DNA of 64,000 nt from Mycolicibacter senuensis (GTDB lineage: Bacteria; Actinomycetota; Actinomycetes; Mycobacteriales; Mycobacteriaceae). The stretch covers positions 56,167 to 120,166 of the forward strand of contig NZ_LQPS01000050.1 of NCBI RefSeq assembly GCF_002101885.1, given 5' to 3'. A model generated the notes under the pieces. That model was not told the origin of the DNA. It searched no databases and worked only from the letters and a program-made list of their open reading frames with translations. A program made the position numbers and the translations under genes. Within the stretch, counting starts at the first letter, position 1, and the number at the start of each line of letters is the position of its first letter. This document shows positions 19,147 to 26,185 of this stretch, one piece after another.

Positions 19147-20916
19147 ATGACGGCGCACGCCGAGGGGGTGACCGTCGACTCCGGTGCTGTTGCGACCGCC
19201 GGCCGCCGGTTGCGCTACGGCCGCGATCACCCGCGCTACAAGTGGATCGCACTGTCCAACACCACCCTGGGCGTGCTGCTGGCCACCATCAACGGCTCGA
19301 TCGTGCTGATCTCGTTGCCGGCGATCTTCCGCGGCATCGGACTGAACCCGCTGGATCCGGCGAACGTCAGCTACCTGCTCTGGATGCTGATGGGCTACCT
19401 GCTGGTGTCGGCGGTGCTGGTGGTGTTCTTCGGCCGGCTCGGCGACATGTTCGGCCGGGTACGCATCTACAACGCCGGCTTCGTGGTGTTCACGGTCGCG
19501 GCGATCGCGCTGTCGATCGACCCGTTCGACCTCGGCGCCGGCGCCCAGTGGCTGATCGGCTGGCGGGTGGTGCAAGGTGTCGGCGGGGCGATGCTGTTCG
19601 CGTCGTCGGCGGCGATCATCACCGACGCCTTCCCGGCCAATCAGCGTGGCATGGCGCTGGGGGTCAACCAGGTGGCGGCGGTCGCCGGGTCCTTCGTCGG
19701 CCTGCTGATCGGCGGGCTGCTCTCGGAGTGGGATTGGCGGGCGGTGTTCTGGGTCGGGGTGCCGATCGGGGTGCTGGGCACCGTCTGGTCGATGCGGTCG
19801 CTGCACGAGCTCGGCGAGCGCGCACCGGCCAAGCTGGACTGGGCGGGAACGGTGACGCTGGGCCTGGGGCTGACGGTGGTGCTGACCGCGATCACCTACA
19901 GCATTCAGCCGCATGGTGATTCGCCGACGAGTTGGACAAGTCCGGTGGTGCTGGGTTCGCTGGCGCTGGGGGTGGCGCTGCTGGCGGGATTCTGCGTCAT
20001 CGAACTGCGGGTAGCCGCACCGCTGCTCGATATCCGGCTGTTCAGGATCCCGGCGTTCGGATTGGCCAATGTGGCCGGCCTGTTGGCCGCGATCGGGCGC
20101 GGCGGCATGCAATTCATGCTGATCATCTGGCTGCAGGGGATCTGGCTGCCGCTGCACGGCTACAGCTTCGAATCCACCCCGCTGTGGTCGGGCATCTACC
20201 TGCTGCCGATGACGGTGGGCTTCCTGTTGGCCGGGCCGGTGGCCGGGTCGCTGTCCGACCGGCACGGCGCCCGCCCGTTCGCCGTCGGCGGCATGGTGCT
20301 GATGGCGGCGACGTTCGTGGCGCTGGTGATGCTTCCGGTCGACTTCGACTACCGGGTCTTCGCGGCGCTGGTCTTCCTCAACGGACTCGGCGGCGGGATC
20401 TTCACCGCGCCCAACACCGCCGTGGTCATGTCCAGTGTCCCGGCCGCTCAGCGCGGGGCGGCCTCGGGTGTGCGGGCCACGTTCTTCAACGCCGGCACAT
20501 CGTTGTCGATCGGTATCTTCTTCTCCCTCATGGTGATCGGCCTGGCTAACACGCTGCCGGAGGCGATGGGCGCCGGGTTGCAGCAGCGGGGCGTGCCCAC
20601 CGAGGTCGCCGAACAGGTGGCCAACACCCCACCGGTGGGCAGCCTGTTCGCGGCGTTTCTGGGTTACAACCCGATCGGCGAGCTGCTGGGGCCCTCCGGT
20701 GCGCTGGATCAGCCCGGCGTCGATGCGCAGATACTGACCGGACACAGCTTCTTCCCGCAATTGATCTCCGGGCCGTTCCACACCGGTTTGGCGGTGGTGT
20801 TCGCCGCCGCGGCGTTGATGATGGTGCTCGGCGCACTGACGTCGTGGGCGGCGCCGGGGCATTACGCCGGCGAGTCGGTGAACCGCTCCGACGGCGCGCG
20901 GGCCGCCACCGGCTGA
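19147..20916 (+). CDS. MFS drug exporter, DHA2 (14-helix) family
   Basis: 589-residue proton-coupled exporter. Motif A is FGRLGDMFGRVRIYNAG between helices 2 and 3; motif C-like glycines occur in helix 5 (GSFVGLLIGGLLS). About 14 membrane segments can be drawn, as in EmrB/QacA proteins. An extracytoplasmic loop lies between the last helices (after NTPPVGSLFAAFLGY). ATG at 19147 has GGGAGA eight bases upstream; a longer frame would run through the thiC leader. Its promoter region is shared with the divergent TPP riboswitch. Substrate unknown. M. tuberculosis has no MFS gene at this point. Confidence 0.92.
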   Translation: MTAHAEGVTVDSGAVATAGRRLRYGRDHPRYKWIALSNTTLGVLLATINGSIVLISLPAIFRGIGLNPLDPANVSYLLWMLMGYLLVSAVLVVFFGRLGDMFGRVRIYNAGFVVFTVAAIALSIDPFDLGAGAQWLIGWRVVQGVGGAMLFASSAAIITDAFPANQRGMALGVNQVAAVAGSFVGLLIGGLLSEWDWRAVFWVGVPIGVLGTVWSMRSLHELGERAPAKLDWAGTVTLGLGLTVVLTAITYSIQPHGDSPTSWTSPVVLGSLALGVALLAGFCVIELRVAAPLLDIRLFRIPAFGLANVAGLLAAIGRGGMQFMLIIWLQGIWLPLHGYSFESTPLWSGIYLLPMTVGFLLAGPVAGSLSDRHGARPFAVGGMVLMAATFVALVMLPVDFDYRVFAALVFLNGLGGGIFTAPNTAVVMSSVPAAQRGAASGVRATFFNAGTSLSIGIFFSLMVIGLANTLPEAMGAGLQQRGVPTEVAEQVANTPPVGSLFAAFLGYNPIGELLGPSGALDQPGVDAQILTGHSFFPQLISGPFHTGLAVVFAAAALMMVLGALTSWAAPGHYAGESVNRSDGARAATG

Positions 20917-21037
20917 CGCCGGCCACCGCGGCCGGTTTGCGGAGTTTTACGTTGCGCAGCCCGCACGCCGGGCAACATTCTGGTTAGGCTTGACACCGCT
21001 GGGCGGGAGCGGCGGCGGCAACTACGAGGTGGATGCA

Positions 21038-21403
21038 GTGGACGGGTCGATGGTCGAGTGCGATGACCAGGCTGATGCGGTCGTGGTGCGCGCCAAGGGT
21101 GAAATCGATTCCAGCAACGTCGACGCACTCGCCACGCAGCTGGCGGCGGCGGTGAAGTTGGCGATGGTCCAACCGTGCCGGCCCATCCTCGTCGACCTGC
21201 AGCAGCTCACTTTCTTCGGAAGCGCCGCGTTGAGCGCGCTGCTCGATTGCCGGCAGGCGGCTGCCGAGGCGGGAACGTCACTGCGGGTGGTGGCCGAGGA
21301 TGCGGTGGTCGTCCGGCCCATCCAGGTGACCAACCTCGATCAGGTGCTGGAGATCTATCCGACGTTGTCGGCTGCGCTGCGGGGGGCCGAGAATCAACCG
21401 TGA
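21038..21403 (+). CDS. STAS-domain anti-anti-sigma factor
   Basis: 121-residue SpoIIAA/RsbV-like protein. The central LVDLQQLTFFGSAALSALL carries the phospho-acceptor serine (GSAAL) at the end of the usual strand-helix junction. In partner switching, the unphosphorylated form binds the RsbW-type kinase and frees a sigma factor. GTG at 21038 has GAGGTGG six bases upstream; earlier in-frame starts at 21029 (GTG) and 20990 (TTG) remain possible. The stop overlaps the next gene's GTG, so it is coupled to the giant kinase/phosphatase, its presumed partner. Confidence 0.85.
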   Translation: MDGSMVECDDQADAVVVRAKGEIDSSNVDALATQLAAAVKLAMVQPCRPILVDLQQLTFFGSAALSALLDCRQAAAEAGTSLRVVAEDAVVVRPIQVTNLDQVLEIYPTLSAALRGAENQP

Positions 21404-24400
21404 CCCGGCCGCAGCCTCTTCCGCCCGACCTCACGACAGCGGTCGAGCTCGGCGGTGAGGTGGGCCGCTTGTTCGGCGAATACGACTGGGCGGCACATCC
21501 TTTGGGTGATCCCGTGGCATGGCCGGCGGAGCTGCGCGGCGCGGTGAGCGTTGCCCTGACGTCCCGCTTCCCCATCGTGTTGTGGTTGGGCTCCGATGAT
21601 CTGTTCCTGGTGTACAACGACGCCTATCTGCAGATTCTGGGCGACAAACACCCCGATGCGCTGGGCCGGCGCGGCCGGGAGGTGTGGTGGGACATCTGGG
21701 ATCCGATCAGCCCGATGCTGAACAGGGTGCTGACCACCGGCCTGGCAACCTGGGCCGATGATCTGATGTTGCCGGTGAGCACCGCCGGACAGGCGCAGGA
21801 ACGCTACTTCACCTTCACCTACAGCCCGCTGATCGGCGGTGGCGGCGCCGTGAACGGGATCTTCTGCGCCGTCGCCGAGACCACCCAGCGCGTGCTCAGC
21901 GATCGCCGGCTGCACCTGCTCAACGCGGTCTCGTCGGCGGTGATGCAGTCGCGCACGGTCGGCGACGCCGTCAATGCCGCCATCGCGGTATGTGACGGGC
22001 AGCCCGCGGACCTGCCCTTCGTGGCGGTCTATGCCGAGGACGCCGACGACGGTCACCTCAGGTTGCGGGGCGCCACGCCGGCCGTGTCGCCGGTGTTGCC
22101 GCCGGTGTGGACCGAGCCGGTCCCCGGCATCAGCGACAGCCTGCCGGTCGATGCCGTGGAACAGGCGCTGGTGCTACGACTGGGCTACGGCGCCGCGGCA
22201 GGCGCACTGGTGATCGGCCTCAGCCCGCGCCGCCCGCTGGACGTGCAATACCGGGCGTTCTGTCAACTGCTCGCCGACCAACTGTCCTCGGCGCTGTCGT
22301 CGGCGACCTCCTACGCGCAGCAGCGGCAGCGCGCCGATGCCCTCGCCGCCATCGACCGGTCCAAGACCGCCTTTCTGACCAATGTCAGCCATGAATTCCG
22401 CACCCCGCTGACCCTGCTGCAGGGACCGCTCGACGAGGCACTGGCCGAGGTGAGTCCGGGCAGTCCGCTGGCCGACCGGCTGACCACCGCGCGGCGTAAC
22501 GCGGGCCGGCTGCTGCGGCTGGTCGACTCGCTGCTGGACTTCGCCCGCGTCGAAGCCGGACGTGTGGACCCGGCACTTGTCTGCACCGATGTCGGTGCGC
22601 TGACGGCGCATATCGCATCGTCGTTCAGCGAACTGTGCCGGCGCGCCGGCCTGGAACTGGTGCTTGAATGCCGGCCGTCGCTGGCCGACATCGATGCCAC
22701 GATGTGGGAGACCATCGTGCTCAACCTGGTGTCCAACGCGGTCAAATACACCCTCGACGGCGCGATCACCGTGACGGTGGAGGACGACGAGGCAGGCTGC
22801 CGGATCGCCGTCCGCGACACCGGTGTCGGGATAGCGCAGGACGACCTGGAACGGCTGGGGGAGAGGTTCTTTCGCGCCGATGACGCTCGCGGCCGCAGCG
22901 TCGAAGGCACCGGGATCGGGTTGTCGCTGGTGCGCGGCCTCGTCGAGTTGCAAGGCGGGACGATCGCATTCGACAGCGTGGTCGACCGGGGCACCGTCGT
23001 CACGATCACGCTGCCGGGGTCGTCCGCGACGACGCCGGTCGAGCATCAACCCACGGTGCTGGCGGAGAATCCGTATGTCGTCGAGGCCGGCCAATGGGTC
23101 GACCGTGCCGCCGCGCCGGCCCCCGTCCCCGCCGACCGCCGTTCCCTGGTGCTGATCGTCGACGACAACGCCGACATGCGAGAGCATCTGGACCGCCTGC
23201 TCTCGACGCGCTGGCGCACGGCACGGGCGGCCGACGGCGAAGCCGCTCTGGCGGCCACCCGCGAGCTGCGGCCCGATGCGGTGGTCAGCGACGTCGTGAT
23301 GCCCCGGATGGACGGATTCGACTACGTCGCTGCCGTCCGGGCCGATCCCGACGTCGCCGCCACGCCGATCCTGATGCTGTCCGCCCGGGCCGGCGCGGCG
23401 GCGGCCAGCGAAGGCTATGCCGGCGGCGCCGACGACTATCTGCTCAAGCCGTTTCGCTCCGAGGACCTCATCGACCGGGTGGCGGCGCGGATGTCTGCAG
23501 CGGCACGGGAGCGGGACAAGCGCCGATCCAACGACGAACAAGCCCGTCGCTCGCTCGACGTCGCACACCTGGATGGCGCGCTGCAGTCCGCGGAGTCGGT
23601 GGACGCCGTCACCAAGGCGCTCAAGGATTTTCCGCTGTTCGACACCGACGCGACCGTCATCTCGCTGGGCCTGCTGGATCCCGACGGACGAAGCGTCCGA
23701 TTCCATTTCGCCGGCCCGCTCCCGCCCGAGCTGCGCGATCGTTTCCACATTGCCGCGATGGACACCCCGCTGGTGCCCATCGACGTCATCCAGAGCGGCT
23801 CTCCGATGATCGTCACCGACACCGCCGACCTGGGCCGGCGCTATGAACACGTCGTGCAACAGAGCGCCGGAAGCGTCGGCGCGTGCGTCACCCAGCCGCT
23901 GCGGGGACCCGATGGCCGCGTCATCGGATCGCTCGGGCTGTTGTTTCCGGAGCCGCGGGACTTCGATCCGGTAGAGCTGGGCATGTACGCCAGCTTCGCG
24001 GCGATGACGCAGGCGGCCCTCGACCGGATTCAGTTGGCCGACCGCGAACACCGGATCGCCGTCGAGTTCCAGGAACACCTGCTGGACCTGGACCGCGGTT
24101 CCACCACCGCGGCGGTGGCGGCGGTGTATCGGGCCGCCGGGGAGACGATGCGGGTCGGTGGCGACTGGTACCTGGCCGTGCCGCTGGAACGTGCGGGCCG
24201 AATCGCGGTCTCGGTCGGCGACGTGGTCGGGCACGGCCTGTCGGCGGCCACCGTGATGAGCCGGTTGCGTGCCGCCGCGGCAGCCAGCGCGCTCTCCGAT
24301 GCCGAGCCGACGGCGGTGCTCGACGCATTGGACCGCTACGCGGGGACCGTCGCCGGGGCGCGCTGCGCGACGGTCAGCTACGCAGTCGTCGACGCCGCCC

Positions 24401-25185
24401 CGGCGGACGGCGCCGCGCACGCCCTGGTCAGCTACGCCTGCGCCGGGCATCCCTATCCACTGCTGATCACGCGCGACCGGCCTGCCGTCTTCTTGGAATC
24501 CGGCCGGCGCCCGCCGATGGCCGCGGGCGACGACGTCCCCGACGGCGATGCCGCTGCGATCGCGGAGCTGCCACCCGGGAGTCTGCTGTTGCTCTACACC
24601 GACGGGCTCATCGAGCGGCCCGGTGAGGCCATCGACGACGGATTCGACCGGCTGCGCAGGGCCGCCGAGGTATGCGCGGACCTTCCCGTCGACGACGTCT
24701 GCACCGAGTTGCTGGACCGCATGCGCCCTGCCGGCGGGTACGTCGACGACGTGGTGCTGTTGGCGCTGCGACCCAGCCACGGCGCCGCCGGCAGTTTCAC
24801 CTACCTGCTGCCGGCTGAGCTGCCCGAACTGTCGGCGGCGCGGCACCGGCTGCGCCGGTGGCTGGCCGGCACCGCAGTGGACCAGCAGCGGCAAGCCGAG
24901 ATGGTGGTGGCGATCGACGAGGCCGTCACCAATGCGATCGAGCACGGCAGCCGATGCGACCCGTGTCAGACGGTGGCCGTCGAGGCGTTCGTGCGCGACG
25001 GCACCGTCGCCGTCACCGTCAGCGATTCCGGGCGGTGGTCGGGTGACTCCTCGGCCAGTCGGCGCAGTGACCGGCGCGGACGCGGTTTGACCTTGATAAA
25101 CGGCCTGGCAGACCGGGTCGACACCGTGCGGGCCGCCACCGGAACCCGTGTCACGTTGTACTTCGACGATGTCGTCGGGTCGTGA
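21400..25185 (+). CDS. Hybrid histidine kinase-receiver-SpoIIE phosphatase-RsbW kinase fusion
   Basis: 1261 residues. Order: PAS-like domain (25-165); GAF-like region (175-310); HisKA with H331 in SHEFRTPLT; HATPase with N-box NLVSNAVKYT (443), DTGVGI and GTGIGLSL; receiver domain (583-700) with acidic pair VDDN, phospho-Asp D631 in SDVVMPRMDG and Lys683 in LLKPF; second GAF-like domain (735-870); PP2C/SpoIIE phosphatase (900-1120) with GGDW (D922), VGDVVGHG (D941), YTDGL (D1068) and DDVVL; and a C-terminal RsbW-type HATPase with EAVTNAIEHG (N1178). So one chain could sense signals, pass phosphate from His to Asp, and both remove phosphate from and add phosphate to a STAS protein. GTG start overlaps the STAS gene stop. 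Rv1364c of M. tuberculosis has a related but shorter PAS-phosphatase-kinase-STAS plan. Soluble by sequence. Confidence 0.9.
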   Translation: MTRPQPLPPDLTTAVELGGEVGRLFGEYDWAAHPLGDPVAWPAELRGAVSVALTSRFPIVLWLGSDDLFLVYNDAYLQILGDKHPDALGRRGREVWWDIWDPISPMLNRVLTTGLATWADDLMLPVSTAGQAQERYFTFTYSPLIGGGGAVNGIFCAVAETTQRVLSDRRLHLLNAVSSAVMQSRTVGDAVNAAIAVCDGQPADLPFVAVYAEDADDGHLRLRGATPAVSPVLPPVWTEPVPGISDSLPVDAVEQALVLRLGYGAAAGALVIGLSPRRPLDVQYRAFCQLLADQLSSALSSATSYAQQRQRADALAAIDRSKTAFLTNVSHEFRTPLTLLQGPLDEALAEVSPGSPLADRLTTARRNAGRLLRLVDSLLDFARVEAGRVDPALVCTDVGALTAHIASSFSELCRRAGLELVLECRPSLADIDATMWETIVLNLVSNAVKYTLDGAITVTVEDDEAGCRIAVRDTGVGIAQDDLERLGERFFRADDARGRSVEGTGIGLSLVRGLVELQGGTIAFDSVVDRGTVVTITLPGSSATTPVEHQPTVLAENPYVVEAGQWVDRAAAPAPVPADRRSLVLIVDDNADMREHLDRLLSTRWRTARAADGEAALAATRELRPDAVVSDVVMPRMDGFDYVAAVRADPDVAATPILMLSARAGAAAASEGYAGGADDYLLKPFRSEDLIDRVAARMSAAARERDKRRSNDEQARRSLDVAHLDGALQSAESVDAVTKALKDFPLFDTDATVISLGLLDPDGRSVRFHFAGPLPPELRDRFHIAAMDTPLVPIDVIQSGSPMIVTDTADLGRRYEHVVQQSAGSVGACVTQPLRGPDGRVIGSLGLLFPEPRDFDPVELGMYASFAAMTQAALDRIQLADREHRIAVEFQEHLLDLDRGSTTAAVAAVYRAAGETMRVGGDWYLAVPLERAGRIAVSVGDVVGHGLSAATVMSRLRAAAAASALSDAEPTAVLDALDRYAGTVAGARCATVSYAVVDAAPADGAAHALVSYACAGHPYPLLITRDRPAVFLESGRRPPMAAGDDVPDGDAAAIAELPPGSLLLLYTDGLIERPGEAIDDGFDRLRRAAEVCADLPVDDVCTELLDRMRPAGGYVDDVVLLALRPSHGAAGSFTYLLPAELPELSAARHRLRRWLAGTAVDQQRQAEMVVAIDEAVTNAIEHGSRCDPCQTVAVEAFVRDGTVAVTVSDSGRWSGDSSASRRSDRRGRGLTLINGLADRVDTVRAATGTRVTLYFDDVVGS

Positions 25186-25254
25186 CCGAACCGGGTGGGA
25201 ACCGTTGGGTGAGTTGAATTGACCCGAGCGCGTTCCTGATGCACTATGGAGCAT

Positions 25255-25421
25255 GCAAGCACCTCGTTAGGTGAGGCGGCTGCACGGACACAGGCCACTG
25301 ACCCCGAACGTCGAAAGACGCCCCGGGTCAGGACAGCTCCTCCCGGCTTAAGGGTTGAGCCCAAGTGGCTTCCGATCTACGGACACGCCGTGCAGTGTCG
25401 AAGCTCTGACGAGAGGGGTGC
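25255..25421 (+). ncRNA. M-box (ykoK) magnesium riboswitch
   Basis: The conserved blocks of this class are present in order: CTCGTTAGGTGAGGC at the 5' side, ACGGACAC, then the core TCGAAAGACGCC, a hairpin closed by GGGTCAGGACA, GCCGTGCAGTG, and AGCTCTGACGAGAG closing the P1 stem (GCACCTCGT with ACGAGAGGGGTGC). M-box RNAs fold around Mg2+ and shut off downstream expression when Mg2+ is plentiful. It starts about 70 bases after the kinase gene stop and leads into a short ORF and a 67-residue gene. Ends are approximate. Confidence 0.93.
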
Positions 25422-25426
25422 GGTCT

Positions 25427-25487
25427 TCCGACGGTTGTCGGAGCTGCCTCCAAAGCCTGCGGTGAAACCGGCACGCTCCCGCGTGCC
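25427..25487 (+). promoter_or_regulatory. Likely M-box expression platform hairpins
   Basis: Two perfect hairpins follow the aptamer: TCCGAC-GGTT-GTCGGA at 25427-25442 and GGCACGC-TCCC-GCGTGCC at 25470-25487. The second stands just before the ribosome site of the short ORF at 25514. They may act as a terminator or as a switch partner for the aptamer; there is no U-tract. Confidence 0.55.
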
Positions 25488-25513
25488 CGCGACCGAGAGG
25501 AGGTGAGGGACGC

Positions 25514-25594
25514 ATGAGTTCCGGTGATAGTCCGAGCCGATATCTGACTTCTGTTCCGTCCCCATCCGAACGGTCGCATACCGCCTCCAGCTGA
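25514..25594 (+). CDS. Short upstream ORF in the M-box leader (26 residues)
   Basis: Starts at ATG with a very strong ribosome site (GAGAGGAGGTGAGG) seven bases upstream, better than most genes here. The peptide (MSSGDSPSRYLTSVPSPSER, then HTASS) is rich in Ser and Pro with no membrane segment. It ends 57 bases before the 67-residue ORF. The strong ribosome site and the riboswitch position suggest it is translated and may couple Mg2+ sensing to translation or Rho access, as mgtL does for mgtA in enterobacteria. That role is inference. Confidence 0.6.
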   Translation: MSSGDSPSRYLTSVPSPSERSHTASS

Positions 25595-25651
25595 GCCACG
25601 ATCCGGTTTCCAGCTGAGCGCGTAGCGGCGTTACGCGACTAGGAGGCCATC

Positions 25652-25855
25652 ATGGTTGCAATCGCCTACACCGACATCCAGGCGCCGGCTCCGCGTGCCA
25701 TCAGCACGGCGAAGAAGGTTGACACCCGCCGCGCTGCGCCGGCCGCGCCCGCCTCAGACCCGGTGGTCGACATGGCCACCCGGCTGCTCAGTGGCCCCCT
25801 GCACCAGATGTATGCACTCTTGTGGCGCGTCGGGGTGCTGACCGTCGACCACTGA
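25652..25855 (+). CDS. Small protein under M-box control
   Basis: 67 residues. An Ala/Pro/Arg-rich variable N-terminal half precedes a conserved-looking tail (VVDMATRLLSGPLHQMYALLWRVGVLT) that could form an amphipathic or short membrane-associated helix. AGGAGG stands six bases before the ATG, so translation is well supported. A hairpin (CGCGTA and TACGCG, 25619-25637) precedes the ribosome site. M-box RNAs in M. tuberculosis are known upstream of small ORFs such as Rv1535, and I suspect this is the same kind of gene. Function unknown; Mg2+ homeostasis is inferred from the leader only. Confidence 0.75.
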   Translation: MVAIAYTDIQAPAPRAISTAKKVDTRRAAPAAPASDPVVDMATRLLSGPLHQMYALLWRVGVLTVDH

Positions 25856-25878
25856 GTCGACCGAGGCCAACGGTCTTC

Positions 25879-25922
25879 GCTAAGCGTCCGCTAGGCGTCC
25901 GCTAGGCGTCCGCTAGGCGTCC
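25879..25922. repeat. Four tandem 11-bp repeats
   Basis: Unit GCTAGGCGTCC repeated four times, the first copy with one change (GCTAAGCGTCC). The array lies between the convergent 67-residue gene and the Rv0424c-like gene, and the last copy supplies the TAG stop of the latter (25913-25915). Each copy carries CTAG. Confidence 0.95.
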
Positions 25923-26185
25923 TCCATGGCCTCACCGAGTTGCTCGAGTACCTCGCTGCGGTGGTTGTTGGCCAGAATGTGGCCGGCGGCCACCGCAGCG
26001 GCTACCGGCCAATCGATGATCTCGAACGCCGCCAGCAGCGCGAGCCCGCCGTAGTAGGCCAGCTGCTCGGGTCGCGGCACCGTCACCTTGCCGAACAGCG
26101 GCAATTCGACCGCGAAGCCCTCGGCATCCCGGATGTGGGCGACCGCTTCCCGCTGGGATGCGCTGCGCCGCGTCTTCTCCGCCAT
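25913..26185 (-). CDS. Conserved small protein (Rv0424c-like)
   Basis: 90 residues. The start is charged (MAEKTRRSASQRE), followed by a beta-rich part (FAVELPLFGKVTVPRPEQL) and a hydrophobic helix near residues 44-70 that may be membrane-associated. The ATG at 26185 overlaps the ctpH stop by one base and has GGAGG at a good distance; ATG at 26188 is also possible. Position directly downstream of ctpH matches M. tuberculosis Rv0424c and suggests an accessory role for the pump, unproven. The stop codon lies in the tandem repeat array. Confidence 0.85.
   Translation of the reverse strand: MAEKTRRSASQREAVAHIRDAEGFAVELPLFGKVTVPRPEQLAYYGGLALLAAFEIIDWPVAAAVAAGHILANNHRSEVLEQLGEAMEDA

Noticed and set aside
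19027..20862. 611-codon frame antisense to the MFS exporter
   Set aside because: Composition is Arg/His/Gln-rich shadow sequence, while the plus strand encodes a well-formed 14-helix transporter.
22174..25254. 1026-codon minus-strand frame opposite the kinase/phosphatase gene
   Set aside because: No domains; the plus strand carries all catalytic motifs in order.
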